From Deltaproteobacteria bacterium (GTDB lineage Bacteria; Desulfobacterota; Desulfuromonadia; Geobacterales; Geobacteraceae), in the NCBI GenBank assembly GCA_021847245.1, contig JAJZUC010000023.1, positions 1 to 37,277 on the forward strand: DNA of 37,277 nucleotides. The letters are read 5' to 3'. Of this stretch, positions 24,831-34,130 are shown piece after piece. Below the pieces are notes generated by a model. It did not search any database. It had not been told where the DNA came from and saw only the letters and a program-made list of their open reading frames with translations. The stretch's first letter is position 1. Every line of letters begins with the position of its first letter. The translations under genes and the position numbers were made by a program.

Positions 24831-25964
24831 CTACTTCATTGAACGAACTCTTTCCGCCACAGCCTCCCAATCAACCTCCGGCGTCATGTGACACCAACTG
24901 ATGCGAACACAAGAGTTAGCCTCGTCATCGCTCATCCCCATGGCCTTGAGGACATGACTAGGCGTATAGCTGCTTGATGTGCAGGCAGAGCCATTGGAGA
25001 TGGCTATAAGATCCTTCAGTGCTACGATAAGAGCCTCGGAATCAAGCCCGGGAAAGGAGATATTCAGAACATGATCCATTCCCAAAGCCTGGTCGCCTGT
25101 CAGTCGAGGCTCAAGCGCGCTTAGGGCCTTCAGAGCCTTTTCCTTGAATCGTTGGCATGCCTGCTGGCGGGTTTCGTGATCGCGGACAGCAATTTCGGCA
25201 GCAGTTCCAAACGCTGCAATCAAAGCCACCGGCAACGTTCCAGGCCGTAATCCCCGCTCTTGCCCACCGCCATACACAAGCGGTTGTAGCGGGACACGTT
25301 CATATCCGCGTCTCCGCATAACCAGGGCGCCGATTCCCTTCGGTGCGTAGATCTTGTGCCCACTGATGCTGATGAGATCGATCCGAGGATTGCGAAGCGG
25401 CTCCAAATCCTTCCCAAACCCCTGTGCAGCATCGGTGTGGAAATAGGCGGGATGACCCTTGAGTATAGCGGCAATGTCATCCAGCGGCTGGCGGATGCCG
25501 GTTTCGTTATTCACATGCATGACTGAAACCAGCAGTGTTTCCGGCCGCAGTGCCGCTCTTATCGCTTCGGGGTCCACCGAACCACCAGCACCAACATCAA
25601 CCCGTGTCACTTCAAAACCAGCTCGTTCGAGGGCATCGCACGGCTCCAGCACAGCCTTATGCTCGATGGCAGTCGTAACGATATGCTTCTTTCCCTGCTC
25701 CTCTCCAGCTTGCCGAAGACCGAGGATAGCAAGATTATTACATTCCGTGGCTCCGCTGGTAAAAATCACCTCATCACGCTTGGCAGCAACGACGGCGGCC
25801 ACCTGATCTCGTGCCTTCTGCACCGCCTGCTTGGCCCTTGCACCGTACTCGTGGGTGCGGCTCCCTTCGTTTCCGAATTCGGTATCCAGAAAATGAAGTA
25901 AAACGTCTCGTACTTCAGGTTCTAGCGGCGTTGTCGCGTTGCAGTCCAGATATGTCGGGAGCAT
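24831..25964 (-). CDS. dndA: DndA, cysteine desulfurase for DNA phosphorothioation
   Basis: A 377-residue NifS/IscS-type cysteine desulfurase that supplies sulfur to DndC. It starts MLPTYLDCNATTPLEPEVRD and has FTSGATECNN, TTAIEHKAVLEP and the PLP-binding lysine in SISGHKIYAPKGIGAL. The catalytic cysteine lies in SNGSACTSSSYTPSHVLKAM, the pattern of the short-loop DndA group. Full length. It is divergent from dndB with a 119-base gap before the preferred dndB start, so both promoters share this region. The identification as DndA, not a housekeeping IscS, rests on the adjacent dndB-E genes. Confidence 0.93.
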   Translation of the reverse strand: MLPTYLDCNATTPLEPEVRDVLLHFLDTEFGNEGSRTHEYGARAKQAVQKARDQVAAVVAAKRDEVIFTSGATECNNLAILGLRQAGEEQGKKHIVTTAIEHKAVLEPCDALERAGFEVTRVDVGAGGSVDPEAIRAALRPETLLVSVMHVNNETGIRQPLDDIAAILKGHPAYFHTDAAQGFGKDLEPLRNPRIDLISISGHKIYAPKGIGALVMRRRGYERVPLQPLVYGGGQERGLRPGTLPVALIAAFGTAAEIAVRDHETRQQACQRFKEKALKALSALEPRLTGDQALGMDHVLNISFPGLDSEALIVALKDLIAISNGSACTSSSYTPSHVLKAMGMSDDEANSCVRISWCHMTPEVDWEAVAERVRSMK

Positions 25965-26083
25965 GGTGCCTCCGTCTTGTATGTTTTTATAAATTTATTT
26001 TTGACAAACAAGACATGATATTGTAAAAAACAATGCAAAACTTTTTAGCATATCGCACCGAAGCTGTCCACAAGGTATCCGTC
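25965..26083. promoter_or_regulatory. Divergent dndA/dndB promoter region with inverted repeat
   Basis: TCTTGTATGT (25975-25984) and ACAAACAAGA (26004-26013) form an inverted repeat with one mismatch. It overlaps TTGACA at 26001-26006, a good -35 box; TAAAAA at 26024-26029 lies 17 bases further and could be the -10. The region is very A+T rich. A repressor bound here would control both dndA and dndB. DndB proteins are reported to regulate dnd genes, so DndB is a candidate; this is inference. Confidence 0.6.
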
Positions 26084-27160
26084 ATGGAAACAATACCAAC
26101 CATCACTTTCCCCGTCATCAGAGGCCTCCAAGCCCGGCGTGAATACTATGTGGCCATGTGGACCCTGCGGATGCTTCGTCAGATCTCGATTTTTGACGAA
26201 GATGAACTGCCGCCCGAGCTTCGCGCCCAACGAACCCTCAATAAGGCGCGAATTCCGGAAATTTCAGACTATATCATCGACAACCCCGATGACTACGTCT
26301 TCTCCGCCCTGACCGTATCGATCGACTCCGAAGTCTCCTTTGAGCCTCTTCCCGGTCAGGACAAACTGGGGCTGTTGCGTGTTCCCATGGATGCCCGCTT
26401 CATCATCAATGACGGTCAACACCGCCGGGCCGCCATCATTGAGGCGCTTGAACAACGACCCGAGCTTGGCCATGAAACCATTGCCGTCGTCTTCTTTCTG
26501 GATATCGGCCTCGAGCGTTGTCAGCAGATGTTTGCCGACCTCAATCGGTACGCCATTCGCCCGAGTCGCTCTTTAGGACTCCTGTACGACCATCGCAATG
26601 ATAAAGCCCGCCTGGCCAAGCTGGTAATCATGAAGTCAGAGATCTTCCGGGACATCGTGGATATGGAGAAATCCTCCCTCGCTCCCCGCTCCCGCAAACT
26701 CTTCACCCTTTCTGCTTTCTATAATGCCTGCGCCGACCTCGTTAACGGGCTGGCCACGGGAAACCTCGTTGAAGATGCTGACTTGGCGAGAGGCTTCTGG
26801 GAAACAGTTGCCGAGCACTTCCCCTTGTGGGGGCAAGTACGTGAAGGACGCATTCCTGCCAGTGAAGTGCGCGAAGGCTACATCCACTCCCACGGCATCG
26901 CTCTTCAGGCCATCGGCAAGGCTGGAAACGCACTCCTGCACAGCCACCCGAAAGATTGGAAGAATTATCTCAGTGCCCTTGCAATGATTGACTGGTCACG
27001 GAATAATGCCACGCTTTGGGAGGGCCGCGCCATGATCGGCGGGAAGGTTTCCAAAGTTACCACCAACGTTGTCCTGACCACAAATGTCATCAAACAGGCC
27101 CTGTCGCTCCCTCTCAGTGACGAAGAGCAGAGGGTCGAAACCGCTCATTTACGCAAGTAA
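26084..27160 (+). CDS. dndB: DndB, regulator of DNA phosphorothioation
   Basis: A 358-residue DndB. The DGQHR motif is at residues 110-114 (FIINDGQHRRAAIIEAL), and the start METIPTITFPVIRGLQARRE is typical. The ATG at 26084 with AAGGTAT upstream is preferred over an ATG at 26033, which lies only a few bases past the proposed -10 box. DndB is not needed for sulfur insertion but controls how much and where DNA is modified. It is the first gene of the dndBCDE operon, 24 bases ahead of dndC. A much longer DGQHR protein is encoded at 31142-33358. Confidence 0.94.
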   Translation: METIPTITFPVIRGLQARREYYVAMWTLRMLRQISIFDEDELPPELRAQRTLNKARIPEISDYIIDNPDDYVFSALTVSIDSEVSFEPLPGQDKLGLLRVPMDARFIINDGQHRRAAIIEALEQRPELGHETIAVVFFLDIGLERCQQMFADLNRYAIRPSRSLGLLYDHRNDKARLAKLVIMKSEIFRDIVDMEKSSLAPRSRKLFTLSAFYNACADLVNGLATGNLVEDADLARGFWETVAEHFPLWGQVREGRIPASEVREGYIHSHGIALQAIGKAGNALLHSHPKDWKNYLSALAMIDWSRNNATLWEGRAMIGGKVSKVTTNVVLTTNVIKQALSLPLSDEEQRVETAHLRK

Positions 27161-27184
27161 CTGACACACTACATACGGATTCCC

Positions 27185-28783
27185 ATGAACTCAGAGCAAC
27201 AAACAGAACTCACGCAAACCGATCAACCGGCAACTGTCCCGACGCGCCAGCGCAAATCTGCCTTCAACGAACTCGGCTTCCAGGCAACCATTGACCTACT
27301 CCAGGAAGAGATCCGCAGTCTCTACACCGCTGACGATGTCCCCTGGATCATAGGCTACTCCGGCGGCAAGGATTCCACCGCCACCCTGCAACTGGTTTGG
27401 ACCGCCATCGCCGGACTTCCGCCTGAACAGTGCCGGAAAACAGTCTATGCCATTTCCACTGACACCATGGTGGAGAACCCCGTCGTTGCCGCGTGGGTGG
27501 CCAATTCTCTCGCCGTCATGAAGCAGTCCGCCATCGAGCAAGAGATTCCAATCCAGCCGCGTCGACTGACGCCAGCCCTAGCAGATTCCTTCTGGGTCAA
27601 TCTGATTGGCAAAGGATATCCAGCCCCACGGCACAAGTTCCGTTGGTGCACCGCCCGTCTGAAGATTTCTCCATCGAACACCTTCATCAACAGCATCGTC
27701 TCGTCCAGCGGCGAAGCGATCCTGGTTCTCGGCACCCGCAAGGCAGAAAGCTCAGCACGGGCTGCCAATATGGCGCGCCACGAGAAAGGCCGGGTACGTG
27801 ACCGCCTCAGCCCCAACTCAAGCCTCCCCGGCTCACTGGTCTATACACCCATCGAAGACTGGACCAATGATGATGTCTGGTTTTACCTCATGCAGGCGAA
27901 GAACCCGTGGGGCTACAACAACAGGGATCTTCTCGGCATGTACGCAGGAGCGTCCGCAGACGGCGAGTGCCCGCTGGTCGTTGATGATTCCACCCCAAGC
28001 TGCGGTGATTCCCGTTTCGGCTGCTGGGTCTGTACCCTGGTGGACAAGGACAAATCCATGACCGCCATGATCCAGAATGACGAGGAAAAAGAGTGGATGA
28101 TGCCCCTGCTTGACATCCGCGATGCCCTGGACTTCCGCCGGGACCATAAAGGCGAGTATGCCGAAAATGCTGACTACGACATCCGCGATTTCCGTCGTAT
28201 GAGCGGTGCGGTTCAGGTTATGTCCGGCGGTCGTCCCATTCCCGGTCCCTACATCCAGAGCGCCCGGGAAGAGTGGCTTAAACAGCTGCTCGTTGCCCAG
28301 ACCTATATCCGCAAAAATGGACCACCCATAGTTTGCGACATCGAACTCATCACTCTGGAGGAGCTGCAGGAGATCCGCCGTATCTGGGTAGTGGATAAGC
28401 ACGAACTGGAAGACTCCCTGCCGCGCATTTATCGCAACGCCACCGGCACCGAGTATCCCGGCCGGCCGCTGGATGACAACCTTGTCATCGGCGAAGAGGA
28501 GATGGGCGTCCTGGCCGAACTGTGCGGCGATGACCGGCTACACTATGAACTGACACGGGAGCTGCTCAGCATCACCCGCCAGCAACGGAGCAGTGCCCGC
28601 CGCGCCGGTCTGCATGAGGCTCTAGAGAAGACCTTTTCCCGCCACTTCTACGACAGCAAGGATGATGCATTATCAAGGGCGCAGCGGATGGCCGAACAAA
28701 GAAAAAGCCTGTCCCAGCATCGACCGCAGTATGTCTCTGTCGTCATGGAGCCCCTGGCCTGCGAAGAGGAGGCCGAAGCATGA
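27185..28783 (+). CDS. dndC: DndC, sulfotransferase-like ATP pyrophosphatase
   Basis: A 532-residue PAPS-reductase-like enzyme that activates the DNA backbone for sulfur insertion. The PP-loop SGGKDS is at 59-64 (WIIGYSGGKDSTATLQLVW). Cysteines 155, 262, 273, 280 and 283 (RWCTARLK, GECPLV, and PSCGDSRFGCWVC) probably include the iron-sulfur ligands. It also has the family segment SLVYTPIEDWTNDDVWFYLM. It overlaps dndD by four bases (ATGA). All expected motifs are present and the length is normal. Confidence 0.96.
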   Translation: MNSEQQTELTQTDQPATVPTRQRKSAFNELGFQATIDLLQEEIRSLYTADDVPWIIGYSGGKDSTATLQLVWTAIAGLPPEQCRKTVYAISTDTMVENPVVAAWVANSLAVMKQSAIEQEIPIQPRRLTPALADSFWVNLIGKGYPAPRHKFRWCTARLKISPSNTFINSIVSSSGEAILVLGTRKAESSARAANMARHEKGRVRDRLSPNSSLPGSLVYTPIEDWTNDDVWFYLMQAKNPWGYNNRDLLGMYAGASADGECPLVVDDSTPSCGDSRFGCWVCTLVDKDKSMTAMIQNDEEKEWMMPLLDIRDALDFRRDHKGEYAENADYDIRDFRRMSGAVQVMSGGRPIPGPYIQSAREEWLKQLLVAQTYIRKNGPPIVCDIELITLEELQEIRRIWVVDKHELEDSLPRIYRNATGTEYPGRPLDDNLVIGEEEMGVLAELCGDDRLHYELTRELLSITRQQRSSARRAGLHEALEKTFSRHFYDSKDDALSRAQRMAEQRKSLSQHRPQYVSVVMEPLACEEEAEA

Positions 28784-30756
28784 TTCTGGACAGCATTATC
28801 CTGGAAAACTTCGGCGCCTATGGCGGACGGCAGGAGGCCATTCTCACCCCGGAGGACGGGAAACCGATCATTCTCTTTGGCGGCATGAACGGCGGCGGTA
28901 AGACTACCCTGCTGGATGCCCTCCAGCTAGCCTTTTACGGCCCCAAAGCCCGCATCTCCAACCGTGGACGGATGGCCTACAAGGAGTACCTGCGGGAGTC
29001 GATCCATCGCAGCAGTGATCCGGGCGAAGGAGCCAATATCACTGTCCGCTTCCGCCGGGTCATCGAAGGGGAAAGCCGTAACTTCGAGCTGCACCGGAGC
29101 TGGCGTGTAGGGGTAAAGGGAATCGAAGAGACAGTTCGGGTGCTCCGCGACGGCCTCCCCGACGACATCTTCACCGAGCACTGGGACGAAACCATCGAGG
29201 CCTATCTCCCCAGCAGCATCGCCCACCTCTTCTTCTTTGACGGAGAACAGATCAAGGAGCTTGCCGAGGGGGGCCATGCCGCCGAAATTCTCGGCACCGC
29301 CATTCACTCCCTGCTGGGGCTCGATCTGGTGGACCGACTTGAGAACGATCTCAAGGTGTTCGAGCGGAAGAAAAAAGGCGAAGGGCTCGACCCGGAAGCT
29401 GCCCGCAAGCTGGCCCAAGCCCGCGGTGAACTGGCAGAGATCGACCATCAGCAGGAAAAGGCGGCCATGGAAGAAGGTTCCCTGGTCAATGAGGCAGGAC
29501 GTCTGGCCAAGGAGCTGCGCGCCAAGGAAGACGAGTTCAAAAAAGAAGGCGGCGAGCTGTTCCTGAAGCGGAAAGAGATTGAAGACGCATTGGCGGCCAA
29601 CGTTACCAAGAAAAGGACTGCTGAAGCCCAACTGCGGGAACTGATAGCCGGGCCGCTGCCACTCCTCATGGTGGAGCACCTGCTGGCAGAGGTGGAGCAG
29701 GTGGTCCGTCATGAAGCCGAGATCAAACGCGCCCGCACGGTACAAGACATTCTGACGACCCGTGACGCCGCGATTCTTGAAGGACTGAAAGCAAGCAAGA
29801 CCCCTGCGCAGACGCTCACATCCATTGCCAAGACACTGGATGACGACCGCAAAGGGTGGGTGGAACGTGCTGAGGAAGAGCTGATCCTCGATGCAGATGA
29901 CTCCCTTGCCCCGCAGATCGCCCATTTACGCGGCACCGTGCTACCGACTGCCGACCAGCAGGCCCGGGAGATGACCGCAAAAATCGCTACCCTGGATGAG
30001 AAGATTGCCCGTCTGGAAAGCGAGCTGGAGCGGGTGCCAACTGCCGAGCGGATTGCCGACCTACAGCAAGTACTGGCGGCAGTTCAAAGAGCTCATCAGG
30101 CAAAGCTGGCCGAACTGGAAGCAGTCAAGGTGCGCCGGGCAGCGCTGGCAAAGCAGCGGCAGATGGCTGAAGCACGGCTGGACAAGATCGGCGATAGTGA
30201 TGTGGATGCCCAGTTTGCCGAAGATGGCCGTCTGCGCATGCTGAAGCATTCGCAAAAGGTACGGGATACCCTGGGGCGCTTCCGCACCAGAATCGTCCAG
30301 CGGCATACGGAGAGCATGGAAGCACTGATGCTGGAATCCTTCCGCAAGCTGCTGCGCAAGAAGGAACTGGTACAAGGGCTGACGATCAATCCGGAGACCT
30401 TTGAGGCAACCTTGACCACCAAGGATGGCAAGCCGCTCCCCTTTGACCGACTCTCTGCCGGGGAGAAGCAACTATTGGCGACATCTCTCCTCTGGGGTCT
30501 TGCCCGCGCCTCAGGCCGACCAGTGCCAACCATCATCGACACACCACTCGGCCGTCTGGACTCTTCGCACCGGCGGCACCTTATCGAGCGCTACTTCCCT
30601 AGTGCCTCGCACCAGGTATTGTTGCTGTCTACGGATGAAGAGATTGTCGGGAATTATTTGAAGGAACTGGAACCGTTCATCTCCAGAACCTACTTACTGG
30701 AGCACAACGAAGCGGCAGGGCAAACCAATCTTACAGAAGGATATTTCAGCGTATGA
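28780..30756 (+). CDS. dndD: DndD, SMC-like ATPase of the phosphorothioation complex
   Basis: A 658-residue ABC/SMC-type ATPase. Walker A is at 34-43 (LFGGMNGGGKTTLLDALQL), a long coiled coil with many EL/AE/KR residues fills the middle, and the signature LSAGEKQLLATSLLWGLA lies near 557, followed by Walker B IIDTPLGRLDSSHRRHL. DndD ATPase activity is thought to open or bend DNA for DndC. The start MILDSIILENFGAYGGRQEA is typical. No cysteine hook is seen in the hinge. It overlaps dndC and dndE by four bases each. Base composition changes sharply right after this gene. Confidence 0.95.
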   Translation: MILDSIILENFGAYGGRQEAILTPEDGKPIILFGGMNGGGKTTLLDALQLAFYGPKARISNRGRMAYKEYLRESIHRSSDPGEGANITVRFRRVIEGESRNFELHRSWRVGVKGIEETVRVLRDGLPDDIFTEHWDETIEAYLPSSIAHLFFFDGEQIKELAEGGHAAEILGTAIHSLLGLDLVDRLENDLKVFERKKKGEGLDPEAARKLAQARGELAEIDHQQEKAAMEEGSLVNEAGRLAKELRAKEDEFKKEGGELFLKRKEIEDALAANVTKKRTAEAQLRELIAGPLPLLMVEHLLAEVEQVVRHEAEIKRARTVQDILTTRDAAILEGLKASKTPAQTLTSIAKTLDDDRKGWVERAEEELILDADDSLAPQIAHLRGTVLPTADQQAREMTAKIATLDEKIARLESELERVPTAERIADLQQVLAAVQRAHQAKLAELEAVKVRRAALAKQRQMAEARLDKIGDSDVDAQFAEDGRLRMLKHSQKVRDTLGRFRTRIVQRHTESMEALMLESFRKLLRKKELVQGLTINPETFEATLTTKDGKPLPFDRLSAGEKQLLATSLLWGLARASGRPVPTIIDTPLGRLDSSHRRHLIERYFPSASHQVLLLSTDEEIVGNYLKELEPFISRTYLLEHNEAAGQTNLTEGYFSV

Positions 30757-31109
30757 GACCACCGGTTGAGCATGTGCGTGTAAGCGCAAAAGGAAAAGAA
30801 ATACTAATTAAGGTAAGGCGCCGCACTGGATTGGAGCATTGGAATGAGATCTGTAGGATTGCACTTTGTAAATCTCTTTCTAATAACACGTGTCCAACTT
30901 TGCTTGAGAAATCAAGTGACAGCTCAATAGATATGGATTGGAAAACCTTTGCTGGACGATATAACAAAGAGCTGACTGCACTTGTTATATTAAAAGCCCA
31001 ATTGGACGACATCAACACAGATTCCATATCAGATTATTTTAGAGCCCATTTAGAGAGAGGTATAACTAGCCTCCAAAACTCTAAAGACTTAGCTTCACTA
31101 ATTGCATAA
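30753..31109 (+). CDS. dndE: DndE, DNA-binding subunit of the phosphorothioation complex
   Basis: A 118-residue DndE. Family marks are VRVSAKGKEILIKVRRRTGL and EHWNEICRIALCKSLSNNTC, plus DMDWKTFAGRYNKELTALVI and FRAHLERGITSL near the end. DndE binds nicked double-stranded DNA in described systems. It overlaps dndD by ATGA. Unlike dndA-D, its codons are very A+T rich (many AAA, ATA, TTA), matching the two minus-strand genes beyond it. Its stop is 32 bases from the end of the convergent DGQHR gene. Confidence 0.9.
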   Translation: MRPPVEHVRVSAKGKEILIKVRRRTGLEHWNEICRIALCKSLSNNTCPTLLEKSSDSSIDMDWKTFAGRYNKELTALVILKAQLDDINTDSISDYFRAHLERGITSLQNSKDLASLIA

Positions 31110-31141
31110 TTACTTATTAATTATCAATTGGTTTGCTAATG

Positions 31142-33358
31142 CTATATTTTTAGTAGTTCCTCAATCGTTCCTACTCCCTCTGATTCATCCTGAGTATCTG
31201 TAGAGTCGTTGCTTTCGTCTGTAGTGTCGCTAACAACAACTTCTGGACTCCCAATATTACTATGCCAGCTATCGAACTCAGGCTTAGTCATACCAAACCA
31301 CTTCGATAAAGCTGCTGAAAGGTCTTTTATTGCATTCTTGGCGGCTTCTTTTTCAACTTTGCTATCCTTCCAATCTGAATTCGCATTTTTCAAACTATCA
31401 AAATAGAATGACTTGATCTTTTCCAAGTAATGTTCTCGGGATATTTCTACAGATGATTTCAATATTTCATAGTCTATGAATTTTGTAATAATCGGTTTTG
31501 CTTCTGGAGAAGCCAAAAGCTCTAACCAAAAGTATCTAAAATATACAGCAAAAGGAGTGTCAAGCTTTGGAATCAAATTAATGGGCTTATTAACACCTTT
31601 CCAAAGGAAGACTTTTCGGCCGAAGGTCCCGCCGCTATCTGAGGTCAGTGCGGCATTTGCCGCTGCAATCATTACGTCAGTGAATTCTATCAATTTATCG
31701 AAAGGGATTTTTGCTTTCTGTACTAAACTTCTTCCTGCTAAAACAAAACCCAACTGGCAGGCGTGAGTTGAGAAAATAGAATATGTTCCCTTACTGGCTT
31801 CGGTAGCATCTTTTGATTTTGACCCAAGATAATGATTGGCTCTAATTTTTTCAAATTCTTCCTTTCTAATTTCTGTTTCATCAAGTGCACTAACTATGTC
31901 TGACTTTGTCAATTTAGGTTGTCCACTCTGCTGACGAATCCTATTTCTTTCAGACCAATGCGAGTAACTATCGCGCAAAGTCCAATACATCCCTACACCT
32001 TCGAAGAGAGAATCCTTGGCTAACCTACTAATTGAATCCGCTCCCGCCCAAGCATCTCGAAGTTCGTCAAGCGCCTTACCATGCATTTTATATGGCAATA
32101 AATCACTTAACATCCTAACAGTGAAATATCCCCAACTTTTCATAAGTTGGTCTTCTAGCAGTTTGACGTAAGTACGTGGGAAATGGATATCAGAAATGTC
32201 CTCACGCTTTATTGTTCTATCAGATTCATCAACGATTGACGGAATAACATCGACAATCTTAAGGGTCTCTCGCATAAATTCAGATGCACCTTGAATATTT
32301 TCTTTACCTCTAAAATTAGATTTTAAGTCTGCAATGTATTTTTGCGGACCAAAAACAGCTCGATAAAGACAGTTATGGATGATCGAAACGTTAGAAATTG
32401 TACTCCATTTTGATGTTACACTTTGATCGCGTTCTGGGTGATCGTATTCAATGGAATAGATAGGTAATGTCTTAGAACCATCTCTAAAAGTATTCAATAC
32501 TTTTCTTGTAAAATAAGCACTTAAATTAGAATCAGACAACAACAGAATCCTGGACTCGCTAGGCACTCTTGCATTTTTGTTTACATCAACAAATAATTTT
32601 CTAGCTGCTTTTTGGTGATTTGTGATTGTTTTATCGATTTCAGGAAACCACAATAGATTGACTGGCAATTCGATGCTGGAAAACACTTCGATTCGCTTTT
32701 CCTCAGGAATTTTATCAAGCAACTCCTCAACGACAGGTTCATAAAAATGTCTGTACTTATCTCCATTACCTTCCCACTTGCCCTGAATGGTCCTATATAT
32801 AGCTAACAAAGCCATTGCCCTATGCTGACCATCGATGACAACTATTTGAGTATTTTCTTCGTTCCATAATATTCTTCCGACTTTAAGTTTATGTTCGCTG
32901 TGATCTTGATTAATTATCTTTTCAAATTTAAATGACTCACCAAAGCTGTACCCAGCCCACCAAGCCATTTCGTCTTCGTAAGGTAATATTTGTTGTTTAT
33001 CTGGAAAGTAATCCTCTGGCACAAGGCCTTTAAATGGTAAAAGTGCTGCAACAATTGGCGGGAAAAAAGCTGGCCCAGTAGTATTTCTCTCTAATAAATA
33101 TGGCACTAATTCTGTTGCTACCCGATGATCATCTAAGTCGCGCTGCATTAACTGATTAAAGTCCATGTTTTCTGTTTTCAAAGCTTCTCTGACAGGCTTG
33201 AGGAAATTTGTAAGTCTTGTTTCAGGGTCAGTTGATGCAGAACCAATTCTTGCTTTTGTTTCGAGAAAATGAATGGTTCCAGATGCAGTCTTAAAACTTC
33301 CCCACGAACCATACGAAGTTTGAAGAAATGTGACCCCTGACTTTTTCTTGAATCCCAT
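31142..33358 (-). CDS. Long DGQHR-domain protein (DndB-like)
   Basis: A 738-residue protein with a DndB/DGQHR core: DGQHR at 176-180 (TQIVVIDGQHRAMALLAIYR), then VDVNKNARVPSESRILLLSD, where DndB-like proteins also have their conserved segment. It is twice as long as DndB, with a large C-terminal part of no known fold ending in an acidic tail (SDTTDESNDSTDTQDESEGV). The ATG at 33358 shares a base with the stop of the GIY-YIG gene (TAATG) and has GGGAGGA upstream; the longer frame overlaps that gene. It is very A+T rich. Likely a sensor or effector that recognises modified DNA; unproven. Confidence 0.8.
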   Translation of the reverse strand: MGFKKKSGVTFLQTSYGSWGSFKTASGTIHFLETKARIGSASTDPETRLTNFLKPVREALKTENMDFNQLMQRDLDDHRVATELVPYLLERNTTGPAFFPPIVAALLPFKGLVPEDYFPDKQQILPYEDEMAWWAGYSFGESFKFEKIINQDHSEHKLKVGRILWNEENTQIVVIDGQHRAMALLAIYRTIQGKWEGNGDKYRHFYEPVVEELLDKIPEEKRIEVFSSIELPVNLLWFPEIDKTITNHQKAARKLFVDVNKNARVPSESRILLLSDSNLSAYFTRKVLNTFRDGSKTLPIYSIEYDHPERDQSVTSKWSTISNVSIIHNCLYRAVFGPQKYIADLKSNFRGKENIQGASEFMRETLKIVDVIPSIVDESDRTIKREDISDIHFPRTYVKLLEDQLMKSWGYFTVRMLSDLLPYKMHGKALDELRDAWAGADSISRLAKDSLFEGVGMYWTLRDSYSHWSERNRIRQQSGQPKLTKSDIVSALDETEIRKEEFEKIRANHYLGSKSKDATEASKGTYSIFSTHACQLGFVLAGRSLVQKAKIPFDKLIEFTDVMIAAANAALTSDSGGTFGRKVFLWKGVNKPINLIPKLDTPFAVYFRYFWLELLASPEAKPIITKFIDYEILKSSVEISREHYLEKIKSFYFDSLKNANSDWKDSKVEKEAAKNAIKDLSAALSKWFGMTKPEFDSWHSNIGSPEVVVSDTTDESNDSTDTQDESEGVGTIEELLKI

Positions 33359-34110
33359 TATATCCTCCCAGCGATTGGCCGATGCCAACGATTTAATAGC
33401 CATTCTATTGTTGAAGCAAATGTTTCTAACTCATCGTTTGAGTAATTCCCGTCCTCTAGCTCTTGCAGATCAAAAACATAAACTCTTAATTGCTCAGGTG
33501 CAAAACCTAAAGCAGTTACACGAGCTGCGAAGCTTGATTCATTATTTCTAATATGTTCTATTAAGATTTGGCGTTTTTCTGGCTCAGATGATAAAGCTCT
33601 ACTAAACTTCTTTATATCATCAGCATGTTCTTTTAACCGTCTTTTAATATTATCGCTTTTACCAATATAAATTGGTGATGAGAAGAACGGGCAAGTCTCC
33701 TCTAGCATTTTTACCAACGTTGCTCTTGTTTTTTCTTTTTTAAATGGTAGTTGTATTTTTTTTACTTCTTTCAACTTATTTTTATCCTCAATTTTCCAAT
33801 CAGCTTCATTCCCGTTAGCTAAATATTTATCGAATGACTGTGCCAATTGAGGAGTCAATTCACCTTTCCATTCAAGTTCAAAATTCGATTTTGCCTTTAT
33901 CTGATACTTAGGTGGGTCAAATTTACCTGAATGTAATACCAATAGTTGCCTCAAATTAAATTCACCAAGATCATTATTATTGTGGTCAAAATTGGAACGC
34001 CAATCCGCTATTCCTATTTGTAGTTTTGCGTACCAAGCATATACTCCAGGAGCACTTGGGGCATTTTCAACTTCGTTAAAATCAAAACATTTAATATACG
34101 GTGGGAGCAT
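33358..34110 (-). CDS. GIY-YIG nuclease with a split motif
   Basis: A 250-residue protein with GIY-YIG nuclease parts. PGVYAWYAKL (about 21-30) is the first half of the motif and SSPIYIGKSDNIKRRLKEHA (from about 144) the second; Arg157/158 and the C-terminal Glu-Asn pair (STIEWLLNRWHRPIAGR) complete the catalytic set. About 120 residues, rich in lysine, are inserted between the two strands, where most members have about ten. It is A+T rich and coupled to the DGQHR gene. A 20-base gap separates it from the HTH gene upstream. Probably cuts DNA; specificity unknown. Confidence 0.82.
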   Translation of the reverse strand: MLPPYIKCFDFNEVENAPSAPGVYAWYAKLQIGIADWRSNFDHNNNDLGEFNLRQLLVLHSGKFDPPKYQIKAKSNFELEWKGELTPQLAQSFDKYLANGNEADWKIEDKNKLKEVKKIQLPFKKEKTRATLVKMLEETCPFFSSPIYIGKSDNIKRRLKEHADDIKKFSRALSSEPEKRQILIEHIRNNESSFAARVTALGFAPEQLRVYVFDLQELEDGNYSNDELETFASTIEWLLNRWHRPIAGRI

Positions 34111-34130
34111 TATTAGTGTCCGTCATCAGG

